Of a stretch of DNA of 64,000 nucleotides, positions 35,297-44,670 are shown piece by piece; positions within the stretch are counted from its first letter, which is position 1, and each line of letters starts with the position of its first letter. The notes beneath the pieces were generated by a model, which saw nothing but the letters and a program-made list of their open reading frames with translations, was not told the origin of the DNA and searched no databases. The stretch comes from Psychroserpens sp. (GTDB lineage: Bacteria; Bacteroidota; Bacteroidia; Flavobacteriales; Flavobacteriaceae): contig JAEPNY010000005.1 in NCBI GenBank assembly GCA_017643165.1, forward strand, positions 122,409 through 186,408. Reading direction: 5' to 3'. The translations under genes and the position numbers were made by a program.

Positions 35297-36943
35297 ATGA
35301 AAAAATTGATCTTTATTTTGGTTGTTTTTGTGATTGTCTCGTGTAAGGACGAAAAGCAAGACACAACGACAACCGCTGAAAACACAGAAACAGAACTAAC
35401 TGAAATGGAAAAAAATCTTAATAAGTATACGAGTTTTACCCTGACAGCAGACGTAAACAAACTCACTGATAATGAGCGTCAAATGATTCCGATCTTGATC
35501 GATGCTTCTAAGATTATGAATTCGCTATTTTGGTATGAAGCCTATGGAAATAAAGACGACCTTCTTGCTTCAATCTCTGATGAGAATACGAAACGTTTTG
35601 TAGAGATTAATTATGGTCCATGGGATCGCTTGAACGGGAATGCACCTTTTGTAGAGGGTGTAGAAGCAAAACCAGCTGGCGCTAACTTTTATCCGAAGGA
35701 TATGACTAAAGAAGAGTTTGAGGCAGCCACTTTTGAAGATAAAAATAGTATTTACAATTTTGTAAGACGCAATGACGATGGAGACTTGTATTCAATTCCT
35801 TATCATGAACAGTTTAAAGAAGAAGTGACCAAAGCTTCAGAGCTATTGCTTCAAGCAGCAGAATTGGCAGAAGATGAAGGTTTAAAAACCTATCTTAATT
35901 TGAGAGCTCAAGCGTTATTAGATGATAACTATCAGCCAAGTGATTTGGCTTGGATGGATATGAAAACCAATACACTTGATGTGGTTATTGGTCCAATCGA
36001 AACTTATGAAGACCAATTGTTTGGTAACAAAGCAGCGCATGAAGCATATGTCTTGATTAAGGATCAAGAATGGAGCGAACGACTTGCTAAGTTCAGTGCG
36101 TATTTACCAGAACTGCAGGAAGGTCTGCCAGTAGATGCTGCTTATAAAACTGAAACTCCAGGAACCGATAGCGATTTGAATGCTTACGATGTGGTTTATT
36201 ATGCAGGCGATTGTAATTCGGGTAGTAAAACGATTGCCATTAACTTACCTAATGACGAGGAAGTTCAACTGCAGAAAGGGACCAGACGACTTCAATTGAA
36301 GAACGCGATGCGAGCGAAGTTTGACAAAATATTACTTCCAATATCAGAAGTCTTAATCGATGAATCACAGCGCCAGCATATCACGTTTGATGCGTTCTTT
36401 TCTAATACAATGTTTCATGAAGTTGCTCATGGTCTTGGAATAAAGAATACCATTAATGACAAGGGAACTGTTAGAACAGCGCTCAAAGAACATGCGAGTG
36501 CCTTGGAAGAGGGTAAGGCAGATATTCTTGGGTTGTATATGATTCAACAGTTACATGCTAAAGGTGAGTTAACAAATGATCTCAAAGACAATATGGTGAC
36601 TTTTATGGCTGGAATATTTCGTTCAGTGCGTTTTGGAGCTTCTTCCGCTCACGGGAAGGCTAACATGATTAGATTTAATTTCTTTAAAGAGAAAGGTGCT
36701 TTTAGTAGAAATGAAGATGGTACTTATATGGTTAATTTTGATAAGATGGAATCGGCTATGAAAGATCTATCGCAACTCATTTTAACACTTCAAGGGAATG
36801 GTGATTATGATGGCGTGGCGCAGCTTGTAGCTGAAAAGGGTTTAATTTCTGATGAATTGCAAGCAGATCTTGACCGCTTAAGTGCCGCTAACATACCAGT
36901 CGATGTTGTATTTGAACAAGGCACAGAAGTTCTCGGATTATAA
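35297..36943 (+). CDS. M49-like (dipeptidyl-peptidase III family) zinc peptidase lipoprotein
   Basis: A 548-residue predicted lipoprotein: lipobox IVSC with Cys16 after MKKLIFILVVFV. The zinc site is FHEVAHGLGI (His374-Glu375-x-x-His378) with a second motif EEGKAD (404-409), as in the M49 family, where EExxA(D/E) gives the third ligand. Classical DPP III has the longer HExxGH; this one is a five-residue HExxH, a variant that has been described for a bacterial DPP III. Upstream landmarks AYGNKDDLLASISDENTKRF and NYGPWDRLNG are typical. Cleavage of peptides in the periplasm is inferred. It is followed by a strong hairpin. Confidence 0.82.
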   Translation: MKKLIFILVVFVIVSCKDEKQDTTTTAENTETELTEMEKNLNKYTSFTLTADVNKLTDNERQMIPILIDASKIMNSLFWYEAYGNKDDLLASISDENTKRFVEINYGPWDRLNGNAPFVEGVEAKPAGANFYPKDMTKEEFEAATFEDKNSIYNFVRRNDDGDLYSIPYHEQFKEEVTKASELLLQAAELAEDEGLKTYLNLRAQALLDDNYQPSDLAWMDMKTNTLDVVIGPIETYEDQLFGNKAAHEAYVLIKDQEWSERLAKFSAYLPELQEGLPVDAAYKTETPGTDSDLNAYDVVYYAGDCNSGSKTIAINLPNDEEVQLQKGTRRLQLKNAMRAKFDKILLPISEVLIDESQRQHITFDAFFSNTMFHEVAHGLGIKNTINDKGTVRTALKEHASALEEGKADILGLYMIQQLHAKGELTNDLKDNMVTFMAGIFRSVRFGASSAHGKANMIRFNFFKEKGAFSRNEDGTYMVNFDKMESAMKDLSQLILTLQGNGDYDGVAQLVAEKGLISDELQADLDRLSAANIPVDVVFEQGTEVLGL

Positions 36944-36956
36944 TTCAATTTTATCT

Positions 36957-36989
36957 GATGTGGTTCTGGATGGACTCTAGAACCACATC
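36957..36989 (+). terminator. Strong hairpin after the M49-like gene
   Basis: A perfect 11-bp stem, GATGTGGTTCT (36957-36967) with AGAACCACATC (36979-36989), and an 11-base loop. No T tract follows, so it may act as an RNA-stabilising or weak termination structure. Confidence 0.55.
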
Positions 36990-37028
36990 TCGATATTAAT
37001 TAATATCTTGTTACTTTAATCAATCCTT

Positions 37029-37907
37029 ATGTCTTATTGGGTTTCTACAATACTAACTATTCTCGTTATCTACATTGGTATTAGTGTAGCCTTATATTAT
37101 TTACAAGACTATGTGTTGTTCAAACCGGAGAAGTTACCAGCCGATTTTCAGTTTGATTATGAGAATCAGGAAACAAAAGAATATAACTTAGAAACTCGCG
37201 ATGGCGCAATAATTAACGGATTAAGATTCTTTCCAAAAGGGGAGAGTAAGGGCGTTGTATTGTATCTTAAAGGAAATTCTAAAAGTATCAAAGGCTGGGG
37301 GAAATTTGCGGTTGACTTTACGCGACATGGTTATAACGTAATCATGGTTGATTATCGTGGATTTGGAAAAAGTACAGGACGACGATCCCAAAAGGCCATC
37401 AAAAGAGATTTACAAGTTGTTTACAACAAATTGAAAGAACAAACAACGGAAGATCGCATCATTCTTTATGGTCGATCTCTAGGTTCAGGATTTGCTGCAA
37501 AACTCGCTTCAATGAATAACCCAAAAATGCTCATTTTAGACGCGCCTTATTACAGTTTAACAAAGGTGACAGCACGATATATGCCGTTTATGCCTTTATC
37601 GTTATTGATCAAATACCCATTGCCAACCTACAAATGGTTGAGGTACGCCAGATGTCCAATTCATATCATTCATGGAACAAATGATAAATTAATTCCATAT
37701 AAATCTAGTGTTAAACTTGCTAAGGTTAATCCGAAGTTAACTCAGATTCATACGGTGATTGGTGGCGGACATAAAAATTTAAACAACTTTGAATCTTATC
37801 ATCGAATGCTACACGATATATTGAATAGCAAACCCAAAACTATTGATTTAGAAAACTCAAGTATTAATGTTATCCACACCTCAAAACCCACTAAAAAGAA
37901 AGCTTAG
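37029..37907 (+). CDS. Membrane-anchored alpha/beta hydrolase, oxyanion His replaced
   Basis: A 292-residue alpha/beta-hydrolase (BEM46/YfhR type) with an N-terminal transmembrane anchor. The triad is in place: Ser150 in YGRSLGSG, Asp in HGTNDKLIPY and His in GGGHKNL. The HG oxyanion motif, normally YFHGNAGD, reads YLKGNSKS, with Lys81 in place of His. The C-terminal 41 bases overlap the next gene, a paralogue that keeps the His. Substrates unknown; membrane lipid or ester hydrolysis is a family-level guess. Confidence 0.82.
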   Translation: MSYWVSTILTILVIYIGISVALYYLQDYVLFKPEKLPADFQFDYENQETKEYNLETRDGAIINGLRFFPKGESKGVVLYLKGNSKSIKGWGKFAVDFTRHGYNVIMVDYRGFGKSTGRRSQKAIKRDLQVVYNKLKEQTTEDRIILYGRSLGSGFAAKLASMNNPKMLILDAPYYSLTKVTARYMPFMPLSLLIKYPLPTYKWLRYARCPIHIIHGTNDKLIPYKSSVKLAKVNPKLTQIHTVIGGGHKNLNNFESYHRMLHDILNSKPKTIDLENSSINVIHTSKPTKKKA

Positions 37908-38691
37908 CCGAATACTTGCGGTTTTCATTATTCTGTATGTTATGTTAGGTACAACGCTTTACGTTTTGCAAGAGAAATTAATGTTTTTTCCAACAACATT
38001 AACAAGAGATTTTACCTATAATTTTCAGTATCCATTTGAAGAATTATTTTTAGAGCCCGAGAATGATGTATTAATTAATGCTGTCCATTTCAAAAACGAG
38101 AACCCTAAGGGCGTGATCTTATATTTTCATGGAAATGCTGGAGATTTAAGTCGCTGGGGAACGATCACAGAGTATTTCGTTGAGAAGAATTATGATGTGC
38201 TTGTGATGGATTATAGGACCTACGGTAAAAGTAAGGGTAAGCTTAGTGAACAAGGCTTCTATGATGATGCACAGTTTTGTTATAACTATCTAAAGTCGCG
38301 TTATGATGAATCAGATATCATATTATATGGGCGATCATTAGGAACAGGTGTTGCAAATTATCTAGCATCTAAAAACCAACCAAAGCAGTTAATATTAGAA
38401 ACACCCTACTATAGTATTACTGATATAGCAAAACATCGCTTCCCGTTTTTCCCGGTTAAATCATTAATCAAATATGAATTCAATTCATTTGAATACATTC
38501 AAAATGTGAAATGTCCTATAACAATCATTCACGGGACTCATGATCAAGTTGTTCCGTATAGCTCAGGTAATAAATTATTTGATATAGCGCCCAAAAGTAT
38601 TACTAAGATGAAAACAATTGATGGTGGAAGGCATAACGATCTTGTTAATTTCGATGCATACCATGAAGTCATAGCAAGTATTCTTAATTAA
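37867..38691 (+). CDS. Membrane-anchored alpha/beta hydrolase
   Basis: A 274-residue paralogue of the preceding gene. It has one N-terminal membrane helix (ILAVFIILYVMLGTTLYVLQ), the intact HG motif YFHGNAGD (His88), nucleophile Ser157 in YGRSLGTG, Asp in HGTHDQVVPY and His in GGRHNDL. It starts within the 3' end of the preceding gene in a different frame (41-base overlap); the next in-frame Met (residue 26) would cut into the membrane helix, so the early start is preferred. Substrate unknown. Confidence 0.84.
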   Translation: MLSTPQNPLKRKLSRILAVFIILYVMLGTTLYVLQEKLMFFPTTLTRDFTYNFQYPFEELFLEPENDVLINAVHFKNENPKGVILYFHGNAGDLSRWGTITEYFVEKNYDVLVMDYRTYGKSKGKLSEQGFYDDAQFCYNYLKSRYDESDIILYGRSLGTGVANYLASKNQPKQLILETPYYSITDIAKHRFPFFPVKSLIKYEFNSFEYIQNVKCPITIIHGTHDQVVPYSSGNKLFDIAPKSITKMKTIDGGRHNDLVNFDAYHEVIASILN

Positions 38692-38714
38692 TCAGATGTC
38701 AATATGATATGAAA

Positions 38715-38748
38715 CAAAAAAGCTCCAGATTTCTCTGAAGCTTTTTTT
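38715..38748. terminator. Bidirectional terminator between convergent genes
   Basis: An imperfect hairpin: AAAAAAGCT (38715-...) pairs with AGCTTTTTT and continues past one C/A mismatch (G-U in the minus RNA) to CAGA/TCTG, loop TTTC. T tracts are available in both directions. Confidence 0.82.
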
Positions 38749-38764
38749 GTTATGATTGAATAGA

Positions 38765-41254
38765 TTATCCATTCGGATTTAAAATCGCGTCAATACGTTC
38801 TAGTGCATCAGCAATGTGCATTCTGCTCAATGTATCTGCTCCTCGTGCATTTCTTAATGAACGTTGTAATGATTTAAGTTCGGCTCTTACAACCGCTCTA
38901 ATATCAGACTGACTCGTGTTAACTCGTGTTATTTTTACATAACGACTTCCTGATCTACCGCCTTGATTCTCAGCAGTCATCATTTGACCCATTCTATCAA
39001 TATAAGCACGTTGTAAGTTTCGTCTGTACGTGTCAATTTTTCTACCTGTTCTTAATTCGCTCCAGATACCTCTTCTTAGATCACTCATCATCTCAGTTAA
39101 GCTGTAAGCACTACTATCATAAGTGTGTGCTTCAATAAGTCTAGCCATTTTACTTAACTTAAGAATATTGTTTAATGTTCTTGTCTGTGTAGAACGTAAA
39201 CGTTCAACAGAGCCCGACCATTCGATACGATCAAAGATGTCTTTATCGATTAACCAGTCTGGCGTTTCGAATAATTCCTTTTGAACGAAATCCATGGCAC
39301 GCTTCTGGTGATCTTTCGGTACTGCCGAATATACAGGACCGTCTTGATCTGCAGTTTTGTAATATTCGTATACACCACCAATATTATTAGAAACGTGTCC
39401 CATGTAACGGTTGAATTGTGAAACGACTTGTCCGTACATGTACTGTAAATCACTGTAATCGTGACCTGGTTTTGTTGTCCATTTAATTAGGTTAGGGACT
39501 ATGCGTTGTAAGTTTTTAATTCCATAAGAACTAGCGAGCATCGCGTCGTCACCTAAATCTTCAGTTTGAGAACTTGGATCAACAACATCACCAGCTTGTT
39601 GGTGTCCGAAACGGTACATTGGATCTCCTTCATGCTTCATGATCCATTCGTTAAGCACAGATTTTTCATCTTCAGCTGATTTATCAAGGATAGGTCTGTA
39701 ACCCCATTCAATAGCATATTTGTCATAAATACCAATATTAGGCATAAGAGCAACGCCAGTATCTTCTGGTTGTGCCACATAATTGAAACGTGCGTAATCC
39801 ATAATTGATGGTGCCGTACCATATTTTTGAGTAAATGCTGCATCTCGTAGCTTTTCAACTGGATATGCAACACTACTTCCCATATTGTGAGGTAGTCCTA
39901 GTGTATGTCCAACTTCGTGTGCAGATACAAAACGAATCAAACGTCCCATTACTTCATCTTTAAATTGTGGACTTTGCGCATCTGGATTGATAGCTGCAGT
40001 CTGAACAAAGAACCATCCGCGTAATAAGGTCATCACATTGTGGTACCAGTTTATATCACTTTCTAAGATCTCACCTGTTCGAGGGTCACTTACGTGTGGT
40101 CCATTTGCATTTGGGATTGGAGATGCTAAATAACGCACAACTGAATAGCGTACATCTTCTGGAGTCCACTCTGGGTCTTGTTCTACTGTTGGTGGGTCTT
40201 TGGCTATAATTGCTTCCTTGAAACCTGCAGCTTCGAATGCTACTTGCCAGTCTTCAATTCCTTGCTTGATATACTTGCGCCATTTTACTGGTGTTGCGCG
40301 ATCAATGTAATAGACGATTTGTTTCTTAGGAACGACTAGTTCGCCTCTTTTAAACTTTTCTATATCTTCATCTCTTACTTCTAATCTCCAACGATCTAAA
40401 TACTCCAAAGTTTTACTTTTTTGGTCACCTAAACCGTAATCAGTTGTTGTACTTGTAAACCAACCAACACGTTCGTCGAAATAACGACGTTTCATAGGGT
40501 TATCTGGCAAAAGGATCATAGAATTATTGATCTCAATTGAGATGCTTCCAGTACTTGAATTTGAAGGTGGTCGACCCGCAGCATAAGTTTTTACGTGTCT
40601 TGCTTCGATGTTTCTGGGATAACTCTTTACAGACTCAACAAACGATTTATCACTTTCTAGTCTTGTAACTCTGTAAGGTGTTCTTCTAAACTGTGGCAGT
40701 CCTAAAGATTTAACATCTTTAGTAAATAACGGCGTCGCGTCAATAACTGTACTTGTTGAGTCCTTACTGTAAGCTTTTATTGGAAATGTTGCTAATACAG
40801 GCTCAAAATTAGAGTTTACAACAGCTTCATTAACAGGTAGAGAATCAGCAGCTGTAACATTATATGAAACCACTCTCAAAACGACTTTCTTGCCTTTACG
40901 TTCCCACCTAAGAACTTGCTCGTTTTGTTTTCCACCACCGAAGCCTAAGCCGCTAGCAGTTTTTGCAATTCTTGTTACCATCAACATTTCTCTATCGAAT
41001 AGAGAATCTGGAATTTCATAATAGTATTTGTCATTTAATGTGTGAACTGTAAATAGACCAGCATCACTTTTTGCATCTTTAGTTATGACTTTATTATAAG
41101 GTTTGGGATCATTTTTACCAGGCTTTTTTGCTGGTGGTTTAGCAGCAGTGGTAGGGGCTGCATTTGATTTTTTAGATTTTTTCGCTGTCGCACATGAAGC
41201 AGCAAAAAAACATACTGAGACTACCATGAGTAGTCGGATAGAAAAGTGTCTCAA
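38765..41254 (-). CDS. DUF5117/DUF4953-type zinc metalloprotease lipoprotein
   Basis: An 829-residue zinc-dependent metalloprotease with lipobox AASC (Cys21), followed by a basic linker rich in Lys, Pro and Ala. The zinc site is SAHEVGHTLGLPHNMGSS with His446, an extended HExxHxxGxxH metzincin motif; a Met follows soon after in PSIMDYARFNY, as expected for a Met-turn. The N-terminal region with FTVHTLNDKYYYEIPDSLF fits DUF5118/5117, and the C-terminal helical part is long. These proteins are common in Bacteroidota; substrates are not known. Confidence 0.86.
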   Translation of the reverse strand: MRHFSIRLLMVVSVCFFAASCATAKKSKKSNAAPTTAAKPPAKKPGKNDPKPYNKVITKDAKSDAGLFTVHTLNDKYYYEIPDSLFDREMLMVTRIAKTASGLGFGGGKQNEQVLRWERKGKKVVLRVVSYNVTAADSLPVNEAVVNSNFEPVLATFPIKAYSKDSTSTVIDATPLFTKDVKSLGLPQFRRTPYRVTRLESDKSFVESVKSYPRNIEARHVKTYAAGRPPSNSSTGSISIEINNSMILLPDNPMKRRYFDERVGWFTSTTTDYGLGDQKSKTLEYLDRWRLEVRDEDIEKFKRGELVVPKKQIVYYIDRATPVKWRKYIKQGIEDWQVAFEAAGFKEAIIAKDPPTVEQDPEWTPEDVRYSVVRYLASPIPNANGPHVSDPRTGEILESDINWYHNVMTLLRGWFFVQTAAINPDAQSPQFKDEVMGRLIRFVSAHEVGHTLGLPHNMGSSVAYPVEKLRDAAFTQKYGTAPSIMDYARFNYVAQPEDTGVALMPNIGIYDKYAIEWGYRPILDKSAEDEKSVLNEWIMKHEGDPMYRFGHQQAGDVVDPSSQTEDLGDDAMLASSYGIKNLQRIVPNLIKWTTKPGHDYSDLQYMYGQVVSQFNRYMGHVSNNIGGVYEYYKTADQDGPVYSAVPKDHQKRAMDFVQKELFETPDWLIDKDIFDRIEWSGSVERLRSTQTRTLNNILKLSKMARLIEAHTYDSSAYSLTEMMSDLRRGIWSELRTGRKIDTYRRNLQRAYIDRMGQMMTAENQGGRSGSRYVKITRVNTSQSDIRAVVRAELKSLQRSLRNARGADTLSRMHIADALERIDAILNPNG

Positions 41255-41354
41255 TGTAGTTGATTTTTAAATTAGTCACCTAAAATAAGAAATATGACAG
41301 AGGCAGGAAAAGAGAACCCTCGGTTTTAATACTATTTTAACGAAACCCGAAACA

Positions 41355-41385
41355 AAAAAAGAACCGCTTTTTTTGGTTCTTTTTT
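41355..41385 (-). terminator. Terminator after the di-heme lipoprotein gene
   Basis: AAAAAAGAACC (41355-41365) pairs perfectly with GGTTCTTTTTT (41375-41385), loop of 9. The A/T flanks provide a T tract on the minus strand. Confidence 0.85.
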
Positions 41386-41402
41386 GTTTATATGATTATT
41401 TC

Positions 41403-42656
41403 TTATTCTATAGTGTCGAGATAGTCTAGAACCAATTCAAGTCCTTCGTCGTGAATGATCGTAGTACCGATCCAAGGCATGCTAAACCCTTGATTGTAAA
41501 ATGACATTCTATTGATAATACTATTTCTTCTTTGTGCAATGTTAGAAGACGCCATATCAGTTTCAAAAGCTAATCGAAGTGTAGATTGAACTTCACAAAA
41601 ACCGCCTTCAATGTGACAATGCGCGCAGTTAACATCGAAATAGGCTCTTGCGCGCTCCTCAAGTGAATAACTTGTATCTTCCCAGTTTGGAAGTACGCTA
41701 ACTGTTGAAGGATCAGAAAGGCCATCGAGCATATCACTATCAATTAATTGCTGTAATTGATTTGTACCATTAACTTCGAAATTCAAGGTTCTTAGTTTAG
41801 GTCCGATAGGTGTTTTGTCATCATAAATTCTATGACACGTAAAACAGTCTGTGTCCGATGGAATGGCATAGTCTAAGGAATTAGATTCACCTTCAGCGTC
41901 TATCCATGTGATAGGTACGATACTTCCATTCAAATCTAAAACTGCATCATCTTGTGCTTCATTCCATTTGTAATCTCCAGTTACCCAATCACCATCTATT
42001 TTTATTAAAATTCGCGTTTCTATAATTTGACGACCTAAGCTTAAGTCACGTTCGTCATTATTGTAATAGAACGTTTTTGCGATTAATGTGTTATCAGGGT
42101 ATAACGGAAGACCATCACCATCGTAAGTCATCTTTTCTCCTGGAGGTAAAGCGATAAATCGTTGTTTATGCGCATAATCTGTAAATAATTGCGTATTCAG
42201 ATTATATTCAAAAGCATAAGGCGTGATCTCGAGATTGCTCATGTCACCAACGAATAAATTCATTTCAGACATATTAACTCTGAACTCAGGAATGACATCT
42301 GGTGCTAGCGTAGTAAAGCTGAAAACATCACTTATGACACTAACATTATTGGTCGCACAGATGGTTTGAATATAGACGTCATATGTCGTACTTGCAACTA
42401 AACCAGTTAAGGTTATTGTTGGGTCGGTTACTGAAGCTGTTGTCCCAGTTCCTTGTATAAATCCATCTGGACCATATTCAACCTCATATAATGCGGTACT
42501 ATTCACAGCATCCCAAGAAATGGTTGCTGATGAGTTCGTAATGTCGTTTGCTGCAATATTGGAAACGCTGTCACAGACAGCAACAAGATCATCGTCGTTA
42601 TTACATGACAATGACAGTAATACCAATAAAACGTAGAGATAGGTTCGTTTTAACAT
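41403..42656 (-). CDS. Di-heme cytochrome-like lipoprotein with FN3 domain
   Basis: A 417-residue lipoprotein (lipobox LSLSC, Cys18). An FN3 domain (~30-122, with SATISWDAVNSTALYEVEYG) is followed by a domain with two c-type haem sites: CFTCH (Cys271, Cys274, His275) and CAHCH (Cys344, Cys347, His348). The order and the region PIGPKLRTLNFE match the SO2930-type di-heme family. It is probably an envelope electron carrier or peroxidase-like accessory protein. It stands alone between terminators. The redox partner is unknown. Confidence 0.86.
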   Translation of the reverse strand: MLKRTYLYVLLVLLSLSCNNDDDLVAVCDSVSNIAANDITNSSATISWDAVNSTALYEVEYGPDGFIQGTGTTASVTDPTITLTGLVASTTYDVYIQTICATNNVSVISDVFSFTTLAPDVIPEFRVNMSEMNLFVGDMSNLEITPYAFEYNLNTQLFTDYAHKQRFIALPPGEKMTYDGDGLPLYPDNTLIAKTFYYNNDERDLSLGRQIIETRILIKIDGDWVTGDYKWNEAQDDAVLDLNGSIVPITWIDAEGESNSLDYAIPSDTDCFTCHRIYDDKTPIGPKLRTLNFEVNGTNQLQQLIDSDMLDGLSDPSTVSVLPNWEDTSYSLEERARAYFDVNCAHCHIEGGFCEVQSTLRLAFETDMASSNIAQRRNSIINRMSFYNQGFSMPWIGTTIIHDEGLELVLDYLDTIE

Positions 42657-42819
42657 TTGGGTTAAAATTTCTGATTAATAGCTGATAGCGAATGTAATAA
42701 AAAACTTTTTTAACAAAAATTTAAATCGACGTGAAGTTGCATTTACCCTTTAAAATTCCATTAATTTAAAGTCATTCAAAATTGTTGACACAGTAATCAA
42801 GCATTCGTTAATTAGATCG

Positions 42820-42854
42820 CAAAAAAAAAGGAATTCCACTATTGAAATTCCTTT
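42820..42854 (-). terminator. Terminator after lysS
   Basis: Nine-bp stem AAAGGAATT (42827-42835) with AATTCCTTT (42846-42854), 10-base loop, with a long A run giving the minus-strand T tract. Confidence 0.85.
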
Positions 42855-42878
42855 CTAAATATTTTTGAGATTTAAGAT

Positions 42879-44570
42879 TTAAATCACTTCTACAAATAGC
42901 CCATCATCATTTTTAACAACTTTCGCCACTTTTTTAGCAGTTAAACCCTTGATGGTTTTATCCCATTTTTTGTTACTCAATCCGGATTGCACTTTGAGAT
43001 CGTTGAGAATCATAGGAGAATTTGCTTTTAACGTATTGAATACGGTTTTCTCTTCTTCAGTCATTTCGATTTGTTTCTTCTCTGGGCGCATTTGAGGAAA
43101 GAACAAGACCTCTTGTATCGATTGATTATTGGTTAAGAACATAATCAAACGGTCCATGCCTATACCCATTCCTGATGTAGGAGGCATTCCATATTCTAAC
43201 GATCTTAAGAAATCGTAATCAATAAATTCTGTCGCTTCATCATCGCCTTTTTCAGCAAGTTTTAATTGATGTTCGAAACGTTCACGCTGATCAATAGGGT
43301 CATTCAGTTCAGAATAAGCATTAGCGATTTCTTTTCCGCAAACCATCAATTCAAAACGCTCTGTTAAGTCTGGATTGTCACGATGTTCTTTACATAACGG
43401 ACTCATTTCTTTCGGATAGTCGGTTATAAAAGTTGGTTGAATATAGTTGCCTTCGCACTTTTCACCAAAGATCTCATCAATCAACTTACCTTTACCCATG
43501 GTATCGTCTACTTCGATTCCCATATCTTTTGCCGCCTGACGAATCTCGTCTTCAGATTTTCCAGTAATATCAAACCCAGTAAAGTGTTTAATAGAATCTG
43601 TCATGGTCACGCGAGGATAAGGTGCCTTAAAGTCTATTTCGTTATCGCCGAAAGTAGCTTTTGAAGTTCCGTTAACAGCAATTGCACAGTATTCTAATAA
43701 TTTCTCACAGAAATCCATCATCCAGTTATAGTCCTTGTATGATACATAGATCTCCATCGCGGTGAACTCAGGATTATGCGTTCGATCCATTCCCTCATTT
43801 CGGAAATTTTTAGAGAATTCATATACACCATCAAAACCACCAACGATTAATCGTTTCAGATACAGTTCGTTCGCGATTCTCATGTACAGTGGAATATCTA
43901 ACGTATTGTGATGCGTTACAAAAGGACGTGCTGCTGCACCTCCTGGTATTGGTTGTAAAATTGGCGTTTCTACTTCAAAATACCCTGCGTTATTGAAAAA
44001 TTCACGCATGGCGTTAAATAGCTTTGTACGCTTCACAAATACTTCTTTTACGTGTGGATTTACAACAAGATCAGCATAGCGTTGTCTGTAACGTTGTTCC
44101 GGATCTGTAAAGGCATCAAATACGTTTCCTTCACTATCTACTCGTGGCTGAGGTAAAGGTTTAAGCGCTTTACTAAGTAGTGTAAAGTTCTTAACCATCA
44201 CTGTTTTTTCACCAACTTTTGTTGTGAATAAAACACCTTCAATACCTATAAAATCTCCAATGTCTAAAAGTTTCTTGTAGACTTCATTGTACTTGCTTTT
44301 ATCGTCGCCAGCACAAATCTCATCACGATTGAAATACACCTGAATTCGACCTTCACTATCCTGCAATTCAGCAAAACTAGCGCTCCCTTGGATACGACGA
44401 GACATCAAACGACCAGCAATAACAACCTTCTTATCGGCCTCGAATTTCTCCTTGATCTGTTTCGATGTATGATCAACAGGATATAGATCTGCCGGATAAG
44501 GATTAATGCCTAAGTCTTTTAATTTTGCGAGTTTTTCGCGTCGTACCAATTCTTGTTCAGAAAGCTGCAT
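42879..44570 (-). CDS. lysS: Lysyl-tRNA synthetase (class II)
   Basis: Charges tRNA-Lys. The N-terminal OB-fold anticodon-binding domain (~50-160) has VVIAGRLMSRRIQG. The class II catalytic core includes motif 1 around FFNNAGYFEVETPILQ, motif 2 FRNEGMDRTHNPEFTAMEIY and motif 3 GMPPTSGMGIGMDRLIMF. At 563 residues it exceeds the usual ~500. The extra ~65 residues at the C-terminus (EKTVFNTLKANSPMILNDL ... LTAKKVAKVV) look like a winged-helix add-on seen in related bacteria. Its upstream region has a good TTG-N21-TAATTTTG promoter. Confidence 0.96.
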   Translation of the reverse strand: MQLSEQELVRREKLAKLKDLGINPYPADLYPVDHTSKQIKEKFEADKKVVIAGRLMSRRIQGSASFAELQDSEGRIQVYFNRDEICAGDDKSKYNEVYKKLLDIGDFIGIEGVLFTTKVGEKTVMVKNFTLLSKALKPLPQPRVDSEGNVFDAFTDPEQRYRQRYADLVVNPHVKEVFVKRTKLFNAMREFFNNAGYFEVETPILQPIPGGAAARPFVTHHNTLDIPLYMRIANELYLKRLIVGGFDGVYEFSKNFRNEGMDRTHNPEFTAMEIYVSYKDYNWMMDFCEKLLEYCAIAVNGTSKATFGDNEIDFKAPYPRVTMTDSIKHFTGFDITGKSEDEIRQAAKDMGIEVDDTMGKGKLIDEIFGEKCEGNYIQPTFITDYPKEMSPLCKEHRDNPDLTERFELMVCGKEIANAYSELNDPIDQRERFEHQLKLAEKGDDEATEFIDYDFLRSLEYGMPPTSGMGIGMDRLIMFLTNNQSIQEVLFFPQMRPEKKQIEMTEEEKTVFNTLKANSPMILNDLKVQSGLSNKKWDKTIKGLTAKKVAKVVKNDDGLFVEVI

Positions 44571-44592
44571 GCTAAATCTATTTTTAGAAGTG

Positions 44593-44624
44593 CAAAATTA
44601 AGTTATTTACAAGAATTAATGCAA
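44593..44624 (-). promoter_or_regulatory. lysS promoter (-33/-7)
   Basis: On the minus strand the -7 element TAATTTTG (44600-44593) is preceded by TTG (44624-44622) with a 21-base spacer, a good Bacteroidota promoter. The -33 TTG falls in the T tract of the terminator of the gene upstream, so terminator and promoter overlap. Confidence 0.7.
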
Positions 44625-44656
44625 AAAACCATTAGGTTTTATGCGCCTAATGGTTT
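44623..44656 (-). terminator. Terminator after the thioredoxin-like gene
   Basis: A perfect 11-bp stem AAACCATTAGG (44626-44636) with CCTAATGGTTT (44646-44656), 9-base loop, and a T tract on the minus strand that overlaps the lysS -33 element. Confidence 0.87.
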
Positions 44657-44670
44657 GAATAGAAGTTTTA

